The translations under genes were made by a program, and so were the position numbers. A DNA stretch of 64,000 nt from Virgibacillus_N oceani_A (lineage in GTDB: Bacteria; Bacillota; Bacilli; Bacillales; Amphibacillaceae): NCBI GenBank assembly GCA_041521345.1, contig JBGOHB010000027.1; one strand, given 5' to 3'. Of the stretch, positions 24,366-34,658 are shown piece by piece. Position 1 is the stretch's first letter; every line of letters begins with the position of its first letter. The notes under the pieces are model-generated. The model was not told the DNA's origin, did no database searches, and was given only the letters and a program-made list of their open reading frames with translations.

Positions 24366-26279
24366 TTAATCTGCTGCTGGCGCTTCTTCCTCTGTCACAG
24401 CGATATCCCAACGGTACATTCCTGTTCCATCACCAATATAGTAATTGTGAACACGGTTATTAACAGGCACTAAATCTGCACGGTATACAGTAGGGAATAC
24501 TGGTACTTCTTCTACCATAAACTCTTGCCATTCATTATAAACATCCTGACGATACTCTACATCAAAGGCGTCTTCGGATACACCATCTTCCAACAGGGCA
24601 TCGTTTTCGTCACTGGAATAACGGGAAAAGTTGTAGATAGCTTGCCTTCCATATAGACCTGTAGGATCAACATCGATACCTACAGTCCAGGCACCCTGAT
24701 AAATATCAACTTCAGGATCGTCGTCCCCGCTTTCCCCTACACGATCGTAAAATTGGTTAAACTCAAGCAGACGTCCATCAATAAGCTGAACTTCTAAACC
24801 AACATCTGCCCAGGATTGAATGTAGTATTGAGCTAATGGTTCCGCAGTGTCCCCGCCGGACATGGAAGCGAAATTAATAACAAGCTCTTCCCCATCCGGA
24901 TCTTCACGCATGCCATCACCATCTACATCTTCATATCCTGCTTCATCCAAAAGTCTGTTTGCTTCATCAGGGTCAAACGTTCTTCCAGGATTTGTTTCAT
25001 CGTGGAATTCCGGATGAGATGGTGGAATCAATGTGGTCGCATTCCAGCGAAGCCCATGATAGAAACGCTCACCGACTGCGTCATTATCCACGGCATGCCA
25101 CATTGCCTGTCGCAGGGCTGGATCAGCCATTTTCATATCAGGGTCTGTAGCAACTTCAGCGTTATCCGCATCCCATGTCCCCAGTTTAAATCCGATATAA
25201 GTGTAAGCCCGGTCAATAATACCTAAATACTCCACATTGGACATGTCAGCATTATCCGGGAATTGGTCAACCGGGAAGGAATTTACGGTATCCACCCCGC
25301 CAGTTTCCAATTCATTTACAACAACACTTGGATCAATTACTTTTACAACTACTTCATCTAGGTTTGGCTCGCCTCTCCAATAGTCTTCGTTTTTACTCAT
25401 CGTTACAGACTCACCAGGCACAATGCTTTCTACTATAAATGGCCCAAAGCCCATTGGTTCTTCACGTACTTCAGCTGAAGAAGACATATCAGCAACTTCC
25501 ATATCTTCAAATACGTGCTTAGCCAACGGATATGTCCAAATACTTCCTGTCAATAGAGAAGGCGTAGATTGGATATACGTAATTTCCAATGTTTTATCAT
25601 CAATTACTTCAATACCTGCAATAGACTCTGCTTCTTCTATAGATAAATCAATCGTCTCTCCTTCGTCATCCTGAAATTGAGCTCTGTATTCTTCCATACC
25701 TTCAATATTTGTAAAATCAGCACCGTAACGCGGCCCATCATAATCCGGGTGCCCAATAACTTCATGAGCGAACAGCCAGTCTTCTGCTGTTACCGGCTCT
25801 CCGTCATGCCAGTTTACATCCTCACCAATGGTAAATGTAAATACATTGCCATCATCATTTACTTCATACGTAGCTGCCCCATCATTTGTGTACACATAGT
25901 TTTCATCCCAGGTTAATAACCCTTCATCAAACCAGTTTAAGATCTCTGAATCATAAGTTCCTGAATACCAATTCCAGTTCAATGTACCTTCAAATGGCGT
26001 ATCGGTCACAAGACCAAAGTTCAAAGTACCACCATCCATGGCTTCCCCTTCATTGTTTTTGATTTGATCAAAGTCTTCTATCGAATAAAGTCCATCATCT
26101 TCGGCAGCATCATCGCCGTCGTCATCCTCTGTTGCATCATCATCTGTTTCTTCTGAGTCCGCACCATCATCAGTATCAGTACCTGCGTCCTCATCATCCC
26201 CTCCGTTACATGCAGCTAGTGCAAGCAACAATACGAGCAGCAGTGCAAATAGCGCTTTCGTCCATTTTGACTTTCCCAT
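24366..26279 (-). CDS. oppA: Oligopeptide-binding lipoprotein (solute-binding protein family 5)
   Basis: 637 residues. Lipobox LALAAC with Cys24, then an extremely acidic linker (about residues 26-62, mostly D, E and T) and the family 5 binding domain (NWNWYSG, YTFTIGEDVNWHDGEPVTAEDW, LRQAMWHAVDND, DEAGYEDVDGDG). It captures oligopeptides outside the membrane for OppBCDF. The acid-rich surface is typical of exported proteins in salt-loving Bacillaceae. Last gene of the operon, 153 bases after oppC, instead of first as in B. subtilis. Confidence 0.9.
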   Translation of the reverse strand: MGKSKWTKALFALLLVLLLALAACNGGDDEDAGTDTDDGADSEETDDDATEDDDGDDAAEDDGLYSIEDFDQIKNNEGEAMDGGTLNFGLVTDTPFEGTLNWNWYSGTYDSEILNWFDEGLLTWDENYVYTNDGAATYEVNDDGNVFTFTIGEDVNWHDGEPVTAEDWLFAHEVIGHPDYDGPRYGADFTNIEGMEEYRAQFQDDEGETIDLSIEEAESIAGIEVIDDKTLEITYIQSTPSLLTGSIWTYPLAKHVFEDMEVADMSSSAEVREEPMGFGPFIVESIVPGESVTMSKNEDYWRGEPNLDEVVVKVIDPSVVVNELETGGVDTVNSFPVDQFPDNADMSNVEYLGIIDRAYTYIGFKLGTWDADNAEVATDPDMKMADPALRQAMWHAVDNDAVGERFYHGLRWNATTLIPPSHPEFHDETNPGRTFDPDEANRLLDEAGYEDVDGDGMREDPDGEELVINFASMSGGDTAEPLAQYYIQSWADVGLEVQLIDGRLLEFNQFYDRVGESGDDDPEVDIYQGAWTVGIDVDPTGLYGRQAIYNFSRYSSDENDALLEDGVSEDAFDVEYRQDVYNEWQEFMVEEVPVFPTVYRADLVPVNNRVHNYYIGDGTGMYRWDIAVTEEEAPAAD

Positions 26280-26432
26280 TAATTAAACCTCCCTTTTTTA
26301 TTCTTTCCTTTTTACAACCTCACGTATTGCACAAGGCTGATTATTTATACTCAACATTAATATTGCTATAGCATATTAATGCAGGTATTAAAGTATTATA
26401 ACAATCCCTTCCTGCCTCACCCCCTTAAATTT

Positions 26433-27341
26433 TCAACCTCGGCGTTGTCTCGCGTCGGCTGCACGCTTTAATGCCTGCCCGACATTATTTACCGCAAGCA
26501 TCAATAAAAGAATTAACACGGCAGCCGGCACCCAAATCCACCATCTGTATTCCAGCGTTTGCGGATTCGTCGCATAACTGATTAATGTTCCAAGACTCGG
26601 CGTACTTTCCGGAAAACCAAATCCAAGGAAGGAAAGTCCTGACTCAATTCCGATATTCGCTGCCAGTTGCAATGTCATCGTTACAATAATAATCGATGTT
26701 AAGTTTGGCAGCACCTGGCTAAACATAATTTTCAGATTGGAAGAACCCAATGTCTTGGAAGCCTGAACATAATCAAGTTCTCTTTCTGCGAGTGCTTTAG
26801 AACGTATAAGCCTTGCTACCCCCATCCACAAAAATGCTGCCATAATCAGGGAGAAGGCCATAATACTGTAATCGGGAATAATCGTAACGAATACAATAAC
26901 AATCATTAATGTTGGCAATACCATAAAGAAGTCAACGACACGCATTAACGCATTATCAACGTGGCCTCCAAAGTAGCCAGAAAGCAGTCCGATTAAAATT
27001 CCCACAAAACCAGCCATTAATGTAACAAGAATTCCGATAGCCAAAGAGTTGCGTGTTCCAATAATCAGCTGGCCAAATACATCACGTCCGCCATAATCCG
27101 TTCCCAGTATAAAGTCTTCCCCGGGCGGTTCATGAATGGCGAATAAATCAACTGTGACAATCTCATCCTTATCGAGAATAATTGAAATACCAAATACAAA
27201 AACACTAATGAGTACTAAAAAGATAAGTGATATTAAAGCAATCTTGTCTCTGACTAATTCCCGCCACAAGATTTTTACCCCGGAAGGACTGCTGGTGGCA
27301 TCCTGTGATTGAAGATCCGCATTTACCTTGGTTGTTTCCAT
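26433..27341 (-). CDS. oppC: Oligopeptide ABC transporter permease OppC
   Basis: 302 residues: an N-terminal cytoplasmic tail, a first helix (about 36-58), an extracellular stretch with GTDYGGRDVFGQLIIGTRNSL, and the BPD transport core with the EAA loop YVQASKTLGSSNLKIMFSQVLPN. It forms the membrane channel with OppB. 28 bases downstream of oppB. Confidence 0.92.
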   Translation of the reverse strand: METTKVNADLQSQDATSSPSGVKILWRELVRDKIALISLIFLVLISVFVFGISIILDKDEIVTVDLFAIHEPPGEDFILGTDYGGRDVFGQLIIGTRNSLAIGILVTLMAGFVGILIGLLSGYFGGHVDNALMRVVDFFMVLPTLMIVIVFVTIIPDYSIMAFSLIMAAFLWMGVARLIRSKALAERELDYVQASKTLGSSNLKIMFSQVLPNLTSIIIVTMTLQLAANIGIESGLSFLGFGFPESTPSLGTLISYATNPQTLEYRWWIWVPAAVLILLLMLAVNNVGQALKRAADARQRRG

Positions 27342-27369
27342 TTCATTTCACCTCAGCGTCTTTCAAAGT

Positions 27370-28332
27370 CTATTTAATCCGTATACGGGGGTCAACCAGG
27401 CTTAGTATGATATCAGAAATTAATGCTCCTAATATCGCTGCAATGCCGAATATTAAAACAACAGCAGTTACTGTACTAAAGTCTCGTTGCAGTATTGATT
27501 CAAGAAAAAGCTGTCCCATACCCGGATAACTATATATATTTTCAACGAATATAGATCCCCCAATTAAACCGGTAATTTCATAACCAAAAAAAGCAGCAAT
27601 CGGGACTAATGAGTTTCTGAAAATATGGCGGTTGTACACTCTTGATTCGGAAGCACCCTTTGCTCTGGCTGTAATAATAAAATCCTTTTGTTTCGTATCG
27701 ATAATTTCACTACGCAAATATTGAACAGTAGAGACGGTTGTAATAACTGCCATGGAAAATGCAGGCAATAACAAATGCTGCACTTTACTGACAAAATAAT
27801 CCCATGTCCCCGGTTCCATTCCCGGTGCAACACTGCCCCCGGTTGGGAACCAGCCTAATTGGAAGCCAAATACCCATAGCATAACCAGTGCCGTAATAAA
27901 TAGCGGGGCGGCAAACCCAACGTATGTATATCCTGTTATTAATCGATCTCCCCATGTATCATTCCAGCGTCCGCTGATGATTCCAAGTGGAAGTGCAAGA
28001 GCATATGTAAATATTAATGCAGCAACAGATAACCAGAATGTATTCACCAAGCGTTGCCAGACTAAATCACTGACATCCATTTTATATCTGAAAGACTGCC
28101 CAAGATCACCTTGAACAAGTCCGGTTACCCAATCCGCATATTTTATATGCCAGGGATCATTTAAACCCATTCTTTCCCTTTGCTCTTCAATCGCTGCAGG
28201 GTCAATGTTCGGATCAATCAGACCGGTCAGCGCATCACCGGGCATCATTTCAGCCATTAGAAATACCAATATACTTAAAACAAGTATTTGAGGAAATGTT
28301 ATAAAAATTCTTCTCACAATAAACTTCCACAT
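27370..28332 (-). CDS. oppB: Oligopeptide ABC transporter permease OppB
   Basis: 320 residues: N-terminal helix in RRIFITFPQILVLSILVFLM, the PGDAL segment, and the EAA loop FIITARAKGASESRVYNRHIFRN. Six predicted helices. It begins 8 bases after the oppF stop codon, in the same operon. Confidence 0.92.
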   Translation of the reverse strand: MWKFIVRRIFITFPQILVLSILVFLMAEMMPGDALTGLIDPNIDPAAIEEQRERMGLNDPWHIKYADWVTGLVQGDLGQSFRYKMDVSDLVWQRLVNTFWLSVAALIFTYALALPLGIISGRWNDTWGDRLITGYTYVGFAAPLFITALVMLWVFGFQLGWFPTGGSVAPGMEPGTWDYFVSKVQHLLLPAFSMAVITTVSTVQYLRSEIIDTKQKDFIITARAKGASESRVYNRHIFRNSLVPIAAFFGYEITGLIGGSIFVENIYSYPGMGQLFLESILQRDFSTVTAVVLIFGIAAILGALISDIILSLVDPRIRIK

Positions 28333-28339
28333 ATCACAA

Positions 28340-29272
28340 TCAACCTTTCTCCGGTAAAGCTACTTTATGTGTATCCGATATATGCTGCAGTTTATAGGCT
28401 AATCCTTCGTGATCAAAGTATTCATTATAGGATTTTTCATATTCTTCTTTTACTTCCTGCCTGAACTGCTGTTGTTCCTGACGCCTTCTTGGATCTATAT
28501 CAGGAATAGCCGCTACCAATCGCTTTGTATAAATATGTTGTGGGCTGTTAAAAATTTTATCTCTTGTCCCTTCTTCCACATAGCGGCCCTTATACATAAT
28601 ACCTATATCATCACACATATGCTTAATAATACCGAGATCATGGCTGATAAATAAATATGTAAGATTGAGATCTTTTTGAATATCTTTCATAAAATTAAGT
28701 ACTTGCGCCTGAACAGATACATCAAGCGCTGACACAGGCTCATCTGCAATAATTAACTTCGGTTTCAGAGCAAGTGCTCTGGCGACACCAATACGCTGAC
28801 GTTGCCCGCCTGAAAATTCATGCGGATACTTTAAAATGCTTTCCGGACTCAGACCTACCTGTTCCATCAGTTCCTGTACACGTTTTTTCAGTTCTAGCTT
28901 AGTTAACTTTTCATAATTACGTATCGGCTCTGCCACGATATCAATCACACGTTTTTTTGGATTCAAAGAAGAATATGGATCCTGAAAAATCATTTGAATA
29001 TCCCGACGGAGTTCCTTTGATTTTCTTTGGCTTATCGCCAGATCTTTTCCTTCAAACGTGATGTCGCCTGAAGTTACTTTATTTAATCCAATAATAGCTC
29101 TGCCTGTTGTTGTTTTTCCTGAGCCTGATTCACCTACAAGCCCGTAAGTTTTTCCTTCTTCAATGGATAAAGATACACCATCAACTGCTTTCACATGGCC
29201 AACAGTCCGCTGGATGACTCCGCCTTTAATTGGAAAATGTACTTTTAAATCTTTTACATCAAGAAGCGCCAT
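28340..29272 (-). CDS. oppF: Oligopeptide ABC transporter ATPase OppF
   Basis: 310 residues from the ATG at 29272, which has AAGGAGG at 8 bases; an upstream ATG at 29296 lacks one. Walker A GESGSGKTT, signature FSGGQRQRIGVARAL, Walker B LIIADEPVSALD, and the C-terminal oligopeptide-transporter extension IYTKRLVAAIPDIDPRRR. It overlaps oppD by 14 bases. Confidence 0.92.
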   Translation of the reverse strand: MALLDVKDLKVHFPIKGGVIQRTVGHVKAVDGVSLSIEEGKTYGLVGESGSGKTTTGRAIIGLNKVTSGDITFEGKDLAISQRKSKELRRDIQMIFQDPYSSLNPKKRVIDIVAEPIRNYEKLTKLELKKRVQELMEQVGLSPESILKYPHEFSGGQRQRIGVARALALKPKLIIADEPVSALDVSVQAQVLNFMKDIQKDLNLTYLFISHDLGIIKHMCDDIGIMYKGRYVEEGTRDKIFNSPQHIYTKRLVAAIPDIDPRRRQEQQQFRQEVKEEYEKSYNEYFDHEGLAYKLQHISDTHKVALPEKG

Positions 29273-30272
29273 CAGATTGTTCCTCCTTGCTTTCATCCGG
29301 GAAGTAAAATTGACTGTGACATGTACAGCGAACGAAATGACCCGGTGTTACTTCATGCAGCTCTGGATTCTCTTCGTGGGCCGAACCATCAATCCATGGA
29401 ATTCTTGATGCAAATCGGCAGCCTTCCCGCGGCAGATATTGCAATGATGGTACAATACCCTGAATAACATGAAGCTTTTCCTGCGCTTCGTCTGTATTCG
29501 GTACGGAATTCAGCAGGGACCTCGTGTACGGGTGCAGCGGATTTTCAAACAGGGAATGTACATCCGTAATTTCCACAATTTGCCCTGCATACATTACCGC
29601 TACCCGGTCTGCCATTTCCGCTATGACACCCAAATCATGGGTAATCAGAATAACCCCGGCACCCATATCTTCTTTCAATTCCCTGATCAAATCGAGAATT
29701 TGTGCCTGAATCGTAACATCGAGTGCCGTTGTCGGCTCATCAGCGATTAACAGTTCCGGCTGATTGGCAATGGCTATCGCAATGACAACACGCTGCCGCA
29801 TGCCCCCTGACAATTCATGGGGGTACTGGTCATAAATATAATCCGGACGGGGGATCCCAACTTGATTCAATAAATCTATCACTCTTGCTCGGCGTTTATC
29901 TTTTGAAAGATTGTTATGAAGCAATAATGTTTCTTCTATTTGTCCGCCAATCGTCATTAACGGATTTAAGGCCGACAGGGGATCCTGAAAAATCATGGCC
30001 ATGTCATCCCCGCGCAGGCGATTTAGTTTACCAGGAGAAAGCTTTGGAATGTTTTGATCTTTAAAATGAATATCTCCTTTAATTTTGGCACGATTATGCA
30101 ATCCCATGACAGAAAAAGCAAGTGCACTTTTTCCCGACCCGGACTCACCCACGATTCCGAGCACTTCATTTTTACTAACCGATAATGTTACATCATCCAC
30201 CGCTGCATAATAAGTATCGCCGATTCTAAATGATGTTTTCAGATTCTGTATCTTTACCAGTTCTTCACTCAA
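29259..30272 (-). CDS. oppD: Oligopeptide ABC transporter ATPase OppD
   Basis: About 337 residues. Start chosen at TTG 30272 because AGGGGG lies eight bases upstream; an upstream TTG at 30293 is also in frame. Walker A GESGSGKSALAFS, signature LSGGMRQRVVIAIAI, Walker B LLIADEPTTALD, and the C-terminal family domain with PREGCRFASRIPW. First gene of oppD-F-B-C-A. The operon imports oligopeptides that cytoplasmic peptidases such as PepF can degrade. Confidence 0.9.
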   Translation of the reverse strand: MSEELVKIQNLKTSFRIGDTYYAAVDDVTLSVSKNEVLGIVGESGSGKSALAFSVMGLHNRAKIKGDIHFKDQNIPKLSPGKLNRLRGDDMAMIFQDPLSALNPLMTIGGQIEETLLLHNNLSKDKRRARVIDLLNQVGIPRPDYIYDQYPHELSGGMRQRVVIAIAIANQPELLIADEPTTALDVTIQAQILDLIRELKEDMGAGVILITHDLGVIAEMADRVAVMYAGQIVEITDVHSLFENPLHPYTRSLLNSVPNTDEAQEKLHVIQGIVPSLQYLPREGCRFASRIPWIDGSAHEENPELHEVTPGHFVRCTCHSQFYFPDESKEEQSDGAS

Positions 30273-31032
30273 TGTAATCCCCCTAGAACACAATGTAATA
30301 TAATATTTACTAATATAAATTATTCTGCCAAGTTTTAAATTATTTGCGTTAAAAAAACTAACGCGTCTCTTATAAGTATTCTGATAATTAATTGAAACTT
30401 ATCAAAAAATGAAAGCGGTTCAAATAAATCATTATTAAAAGTAATTACTTATTACGTTTCTTGTTTTAAATTTCATTTCTTCTGACAATTACGAATAAAT
30501 TATGTTGCTCCATGTCAAAAAATAAACTGTATGACGTTATTTATTAAAAGAAAATAAAAATTTAACAGAATTGTAATATATACATGTAATTATAAGGTGT
30601 ACTACGGTAAAAAAGCAATATCTTTTTCATTATTTTTACCCTTATCTGTTACTATTTTCCTTGTACTCCTTATAAAACTAGGTTTACAAGGCTTTAAATT
30701 GTGGAACGAGAATAAGTTATTTAGTTCTCAAAAAAATAATTAAAGATAATATACATTACCCCAGCCAATTAATCAAGTGCATAATCCCTACTATCTGACT
30801 ATGAATTTATGTATCTATTGCCCCATCCAACCTATTCTCCTGAAATATCCTGCTATCGCTATTTCCAAATCCCCACCTTTTGTAAAAACCGAAATAAACT
30901 TGAAATAAAAATGTAAGATTATCGCTTCATAAAAAGGGAAATAGTCTACTAAGCTTAACTGTGGAGGTGCCTGTCACTTCCCGGATTTTGTCGAATTTGC
31001 TTGTTTACTTATACTTGAGGGGTGATCTTTAA
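30273..31032. other. Long AT-rich divergent region between opp and the sugar operon
   Basis: No supported gene in about 760 bases. Candidate leftward promoter for opp: TTCAAT, 16-base spacer, TATAAG near 30370-30397. A weak catabolite-responsive-like sequence TGAAAGCGGTTCA lies at 30410-30422. GCGTTA / TAACGC form a small hairpin at 30348-30366. GAGGGGTGA at 31017-31025 is the ribosome site of the first sugar gene. Confidence 0.4.
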
Positions 31033-31959
31033 ATGAAAGGTATCATATTGGCAGGTGGCAGTGGAACAAGGCTTTCTCCAAGCACAGACATGATTAATAA
31101 ACATTTACTTACGGTTTATGACAAGCCAATGATTTATTACCCGCTTTCTGTTCTGATGCTTGGCGGTATAAGAGAAATAATGATTATCAGCACGCCTGAA
31201 GATAAACCAAGATTTGAAGTGCTGCTCGGAGATGGGTCTTCCCTTGGAATCTCTCTCATATATAAGGAGCAGATGGATCCTAATGGCATTCCGGAGGCTT
31301 TGGCACTTGCAGAAAATTTTATCGGAGATGATGATGTTACACTCATTTTAGGAGATAATATTTTCTATGGTCAAGGTTTTACGACAATTCTCAGAAATGC
31401 CATTAAAAAACACAACCATGCTACAGTATTCGGCTACCGAGTAAAAGATCCAAGACGTTTTGGCGTTGTAGCGTTTGATGAAAACCAAAAAGTGGGGTCC
31501 ATTGAAGAAAAGCCAAAATACCCAAAATCCGATTTTGCAGTGACGGGTCTGTATATTTATGATAATAAAGCTGCGCAGCTGGCAAAAAATCTAGAACCCT
31601 CCGATCGTGGAGAAATGGAAATTACAGATTTGAATAAGGAATATTTAAAGCGTGGCGAGCTCGATGTGGAACTTCTTGGGAGAGGGTTTGCCTGGATGGA
31701 TGCCGGGACACATGAATCCCTATTCGAAGCTTCCGAATTTGTGAAAATTACGCAGCAGAGACAAGGCTTTAAATTAGCATGCCTGGAGGAAATTTCCTAT
31801 TATCTAGGCTATATATCCCAGCATGAACTTTATAGAAAAGGTAAATCCATGGAAAAAAATGATTATGGTCAGTATTTACTGGAAATAGCTAAAAGAAAAC
31901 ATACTCAGCAATATTGGGATAACAATGATCAAAATCCAATGTTAGGAATGGTTGAATGA
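31033..31959 (+). CDS. rmlA: Glucose-1-phosphate thymidylyltransferase
   Basis: 308 residues with the nucleotidyltransferase motif GGSGTRLSPSTDMINKHLL (K for catalysis), the LGDNIFYG metal site, EEKPKYPKSDFAVTGLYIYD and WMDAGTHESL. Makes dTDP-glucose from glucose 1-phosphate and dTTP. The catalytic domain is complete and the C-terminal extension a little longer than usual. First gene of a seven-gene operon; overlaps rmlB by 4 bases. Confidence 0.9.
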   Translation: MKGIILAGGSGTRLSPSTDMINKHLLTVYDKPMIYYPLSVLMLGGIREIMIISTPEDKPRFEVLLGDGSSLGISLIYKEQMDPNGIPEALALAENFIGDDDVTLILGDNIFYGQGFTTILRNAIKKHNHATVFGYRVKDPRRFGVVAFDENQKVGSIEEKPKYPKSDFAVTGLYIYDNKAAQLAKNLEPSDRGEMEITDLNKEYLKRGELDVELLGRGFAWMDAGTHESLFEASEFVKITQQRQGFKLACLEEISYYLGYISQHELYRKGKSMEKNDYGQYLLEIAKRKHTQQYWDNNDQNPMLGMVE

Positions 31960-32993
31960 AGAAACAAAAATCAACACTGCTTATCACAGGCGGAGCCGGA
32001 TTCATCGGCTCAAACTTCGTGCACTACATGCTAAAAAAGTATCCAGGTTACCAGATTATTAATATTGATAAATTAACTTATGCCGGTTCAAAGAAAAATC
32101 TGCGGGAAGCAGAACGGTATCCAAACTACCTTTTTGTGCAGGCTGATATTACGGATAGCTCGCTCGTAGATGCTCTTTTTAATGAATACAATATTACAGG
32201 GGTAATTCATTTTGCAGCCGAGTCACATGTGGACAGATCCATTGAGAATGCAACGGTTTTTACTGAAACCAACCTTGTCGGGACGATGACACTGCTTCAA
32301 GCAGCCAAAAATGCCTGGGAAAGACAGGATGTTTTGCAAAAAGCACGCTTTCATCATATTTCAACGGACGAGGTGTATGGATCCTTAGGTAAGGAAGGCA
32401 TGTTTCATGAAGAAACACCATATGATCCGCGGAATCCGTACAGTGCTTCCAAAGCAGGATCCAATTTGCTAGTAAACAGCTTTGGTCATACTTATGGGAT
32501 GAATACCGTCATTACGAGCAGCTCCAATAATTACGGGCCGCGGCAGCATGAGGAAAAGCTTATTCCTGCTATTATTTCCAATGCATTAAATGCAAATCCC
32601 ATTCCAATTTACGGGGATGGGAAAAATGTTCGCGATTGGCTGTATGTCGAGGATCACTGCCAGGCTTTAGACCTTGTTTTTCATCAGGCGGAACCGATGG
32701 AAAAATACAACATTGGTGGTGGCAACGAAAAAACAAATATAGAGATAGCGACGCGCATTTGCAATATATTAGACGAGCAACAAGCAGATTTAAGACAGGA
32801 AAAGGGGTTAACAAGTTTTACAGATTTAATCACATATACGGAAGACAGGTTAGGACATGACAGAAGATATGCCGTTGATGATTCCAAACTCAGGGACAAT
32901 TTAGGCTGGAAACCGAATGAAAGTTTAGCTGCAGGGCTTCACAAAACTGTGGACTGGTATGTGAATCAATGGACACCACAGTTAACCCGTTGA
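31956..32993 (+). CDS. rmlB: dTDP-glucose 4,6-dehydratase
   Basis: 345 residues, SDR fold: NAD loop GGAGFIGSNF, STDEVYGSLG with the catalytic Thr/Asp/Glu, and YSASKAG with Tyr/Lys. Produces dTDP-4-keto-6-deoxyglucose. rmlC and rmlD are absent; a WecE-type aminotransferase follows in the operon, so the intermediate goes to an amino sugar, not rhamnose. Confidence 0.92.
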   Translation: MKKQKSTLLITGGAGFIGSNFVHYMLKKYPGYQIINIDKLTYAGSKKNLREAERYPNYLFVQADITDSSLVDALFNEYNITGVIHFAAESHVDRSIENATVFTETNLVGTMTLLQAAKNAWERQDVLQKARFHHISTDEVYGSLGKEGMFHEETPYDPRNPYSASKAGSNLLVNSFGHTYGMNTVITSSSNNYGPRQHEEKLIPAIISNALNANPIPIYGDGKNVRDWLYVEDHCQALDLVFHQAEPMEKYNIGGGNEKTNIEIATRICNILDEQQADLRQEKGLTSFTDLITYTEDRLGHDRRYAVDDSKLRDNLGWKPNESLAAGLHKTVDWYVNQWTPQLTR

Positions 32994-33916
32994 TTTCCAT
33001 TGTCGTCCCCGTCTACGGCTGCGAAACTTGCTTGAAAGAACTTTGCAGCCGTCTGGACGAAACCCTGAAATCCATTCCAGCCGATTATGAAATTATATTA
33101 GTAAATGATGCCAGTCCGGACGACGCATGGACGACAATCAAAGCATTACATGAAAATAACACATACATTAAAGGAATTGACTTAGCCAGAAATTATGGGC
33201 AGCATCATGCAATTACCGCTGGGCTTGATGCTGCAAATGGTGACTGGGTCGTTGTGATGGACTGCGACCTGCAAGATCAGCCGGAAGAAATACCAAAACT
33301 TTATGAGAAGGCGCTTGAAGGCTATGAAGTAGTTTTTGGCAAACGTGCCCAGCGGCAGGATAACTGGTTGAAGAAAAAAGCATCCCAGCTTTTTTACCGC
33401 ATCTATGATTACTTTACCGGTGCTTCTACCGATCATACCGTAGCCAATTTCAGCATTATTTCCAGGAAGGTAGTACGCGGTTTCAGACGAATAAATGAGC
33501 AAAATCGTTTTTATCCATTATTTATTCAATGGATGGGATATAAAACAGCTTCTGTTGAGATCAATCACAGTGAACGCAAACAAGGGAAATCCTCTTACAA
33601 CATCAAGAAACTTGTTTCTCTGGGGACAGACGCGATTATTTCGCAGTCAAACAAACCGCTCCGCCTGTCCATTCAATTTGGATTTCTTATTGCTTCCATA
33701 TCTTTCATTTATGGATTATATTTATTCGCCCGCTATTTCTTCCTTGATGAAACGGTGCAAGGCTGGACCAGTGTCATGGTGTCCATCTATTTTATCGGCG
33801 GCCTGGTCTTCTTTAATTTTGGTGTACTAGGCCTATATATCGGAAAGATTTTTAATGAAGTAAAAGGACGCCCATTATACTTAATCAGGGAAACAACGGA
33901 AGATGACGAAAAATAA
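32969..33916 (+). CDS. Family 2 glycosyltransferase with two C-terminal membrane helices (ArnC/GtrB/CsbB-like)
   Basis: 315 residues. GT2 domain with ISIVVPVYGCE, DASPDDAW, LARNYGQHHAITAGLDAA and the DCDLQDQPEEI metal motif; KQGKSSYNIKKL precedes two membrane helices (about 226-248 and 262-285). This group transfers a sugar to undecaprenyl phosphate. The start overlaps rmlB by 25 bases with a weak ribosome site; an in-frame TTG at 32990 is an alternative. Probably loads the dTDP-amino sugar made here onto the lipid carrier. Confidence 0.85.
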   Translation: MDTTVNPLISIVVPVYGCETCLKELCSRLDETLKSIPADYEIILVNDASPDDAWTTIKALHENNTYIKGIDLARNYGQHHAITAGLDAANGDWVVVMDCDLQDQPEEIPKLYEKALEGYEVVFGKRAQRQDNWLKKKASQLFYRIYDYFTGASTDHTVANFSIISRKVVRGFRRINEQNRFYPLFIQWMGYKTASVEINHSERKQGKSSYNIKKLVSLGTDAIISQSNKPLRLSIQFGFLIASISFIYGLYLFARYFFLDETVQGWTSVMVSIYFIGGLVFFNFGVLGLYIGKIFNEVKGRPLYLIRETTEDDEK

Positions 33917-33956
33917 GTAACTGGATAAAATATTTTATAAAAGCGAGGGAAGAAAA

Positions 33957-34658
33957 ATGCAATTAATCGATGGTTATCTACGTCCCACGCCATGGGATAA
34001 ACGAAATTTTCATATTGACACCTACGAATTATCAGAAGCAACGGAAACAGCGTTAGCGTTAACAAATGAAACGGAAGGGCATTTCACATTAAAAGTAGAC
34101 CCTTCCACAAATACACATCAGCTGAACAGATATGGTTTTTATTATGTGGATACGTTGATAGAGCCGGCCTGCAAGAGGGAAAATCTTAAAGTGTTTGATA
34201 AGGAAGGAATTCACTTGTCCACGGATTTTGACAAGGATGATGTACTCGCAATTGCCGGGGAAGCCTTTAAAGGCGGGCGTTTTCACCGGGATTTTAATAT
34301 TCCGGATTTCATGGCGGACCAGAGGTACATGAACTGGGTAAATGATTTGATAATGAAGGATATAATTGTAGGGCTGTACTTTCAGGGTGAGCTTGCCGGC
34401 TTTTACGGGCACGTGAATAATAAAGTCCTCCTGCTTGCCATTAAAAAAGAATTTCGGAATAAAAGTTTGGCAAAACCGTTTACAAGTCATGCGGCTTTAG
34501 ATCAATTTGAAAAAGGGGAACACAACATGCTGACAACCTCTATTTCGCCGTCCAACCTGACATCTTTAAATTTATTTTTATCCCTGGGTTTCCGTCCTCA
34601 AGGCGCAGTGGATGTTTACCATAAATTGAACGGATCCTTGCCGGTTGGAGTATCGTGA
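33957..34658 (+). CDS. wecD: dTDP-amino-sugar N-acetyltransferase (WecD/RffC-like)
   Basis: 233 residues, ATG after GCGAGGGAAG. GNAT-like C-terminal half; GGRFHRDFNIPDFMADQRYMNWVND (in two parts) matches the hallmark of dTDP-fucosamine acetyltransferases, and EFRNKSLAKPFTSHA is the acetyl-CoA loop. It would acetylate dTDP-4-amino-4,6-dideoxygalactose (or the gluco epimer). Coupled to the next gene by TGATG. Confidence 0.75.
   Translation: MQLIDGYLRPTPWDKRNFHIDTYELSEATETALALTNETEGHFTLKVDPSTNTHQLNRYGFYYVDTLIEPACKRENLKVFDKEGIHLSTDFDKDDVLAIAGEAFKGGRFHRDFNIPDFMADQRYMNWVNDLIMKDIIVGLYFQGELAGFYGHVNNKVLLLAIKKEFRNKSLAKPFTSHAALDQFEKGEHNMLTTSISPSNLTSLNLFLSLGFRPQGAVDVYHKLNGSLPVGVS

Noticed and set aside
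30410..30422. Catabolite-responsive element controlling opp
   Set aside because: TGAAAGCGGTTCA departs from the consensus at conserved positions, so it is kept only as a remark in the intergenic entry.
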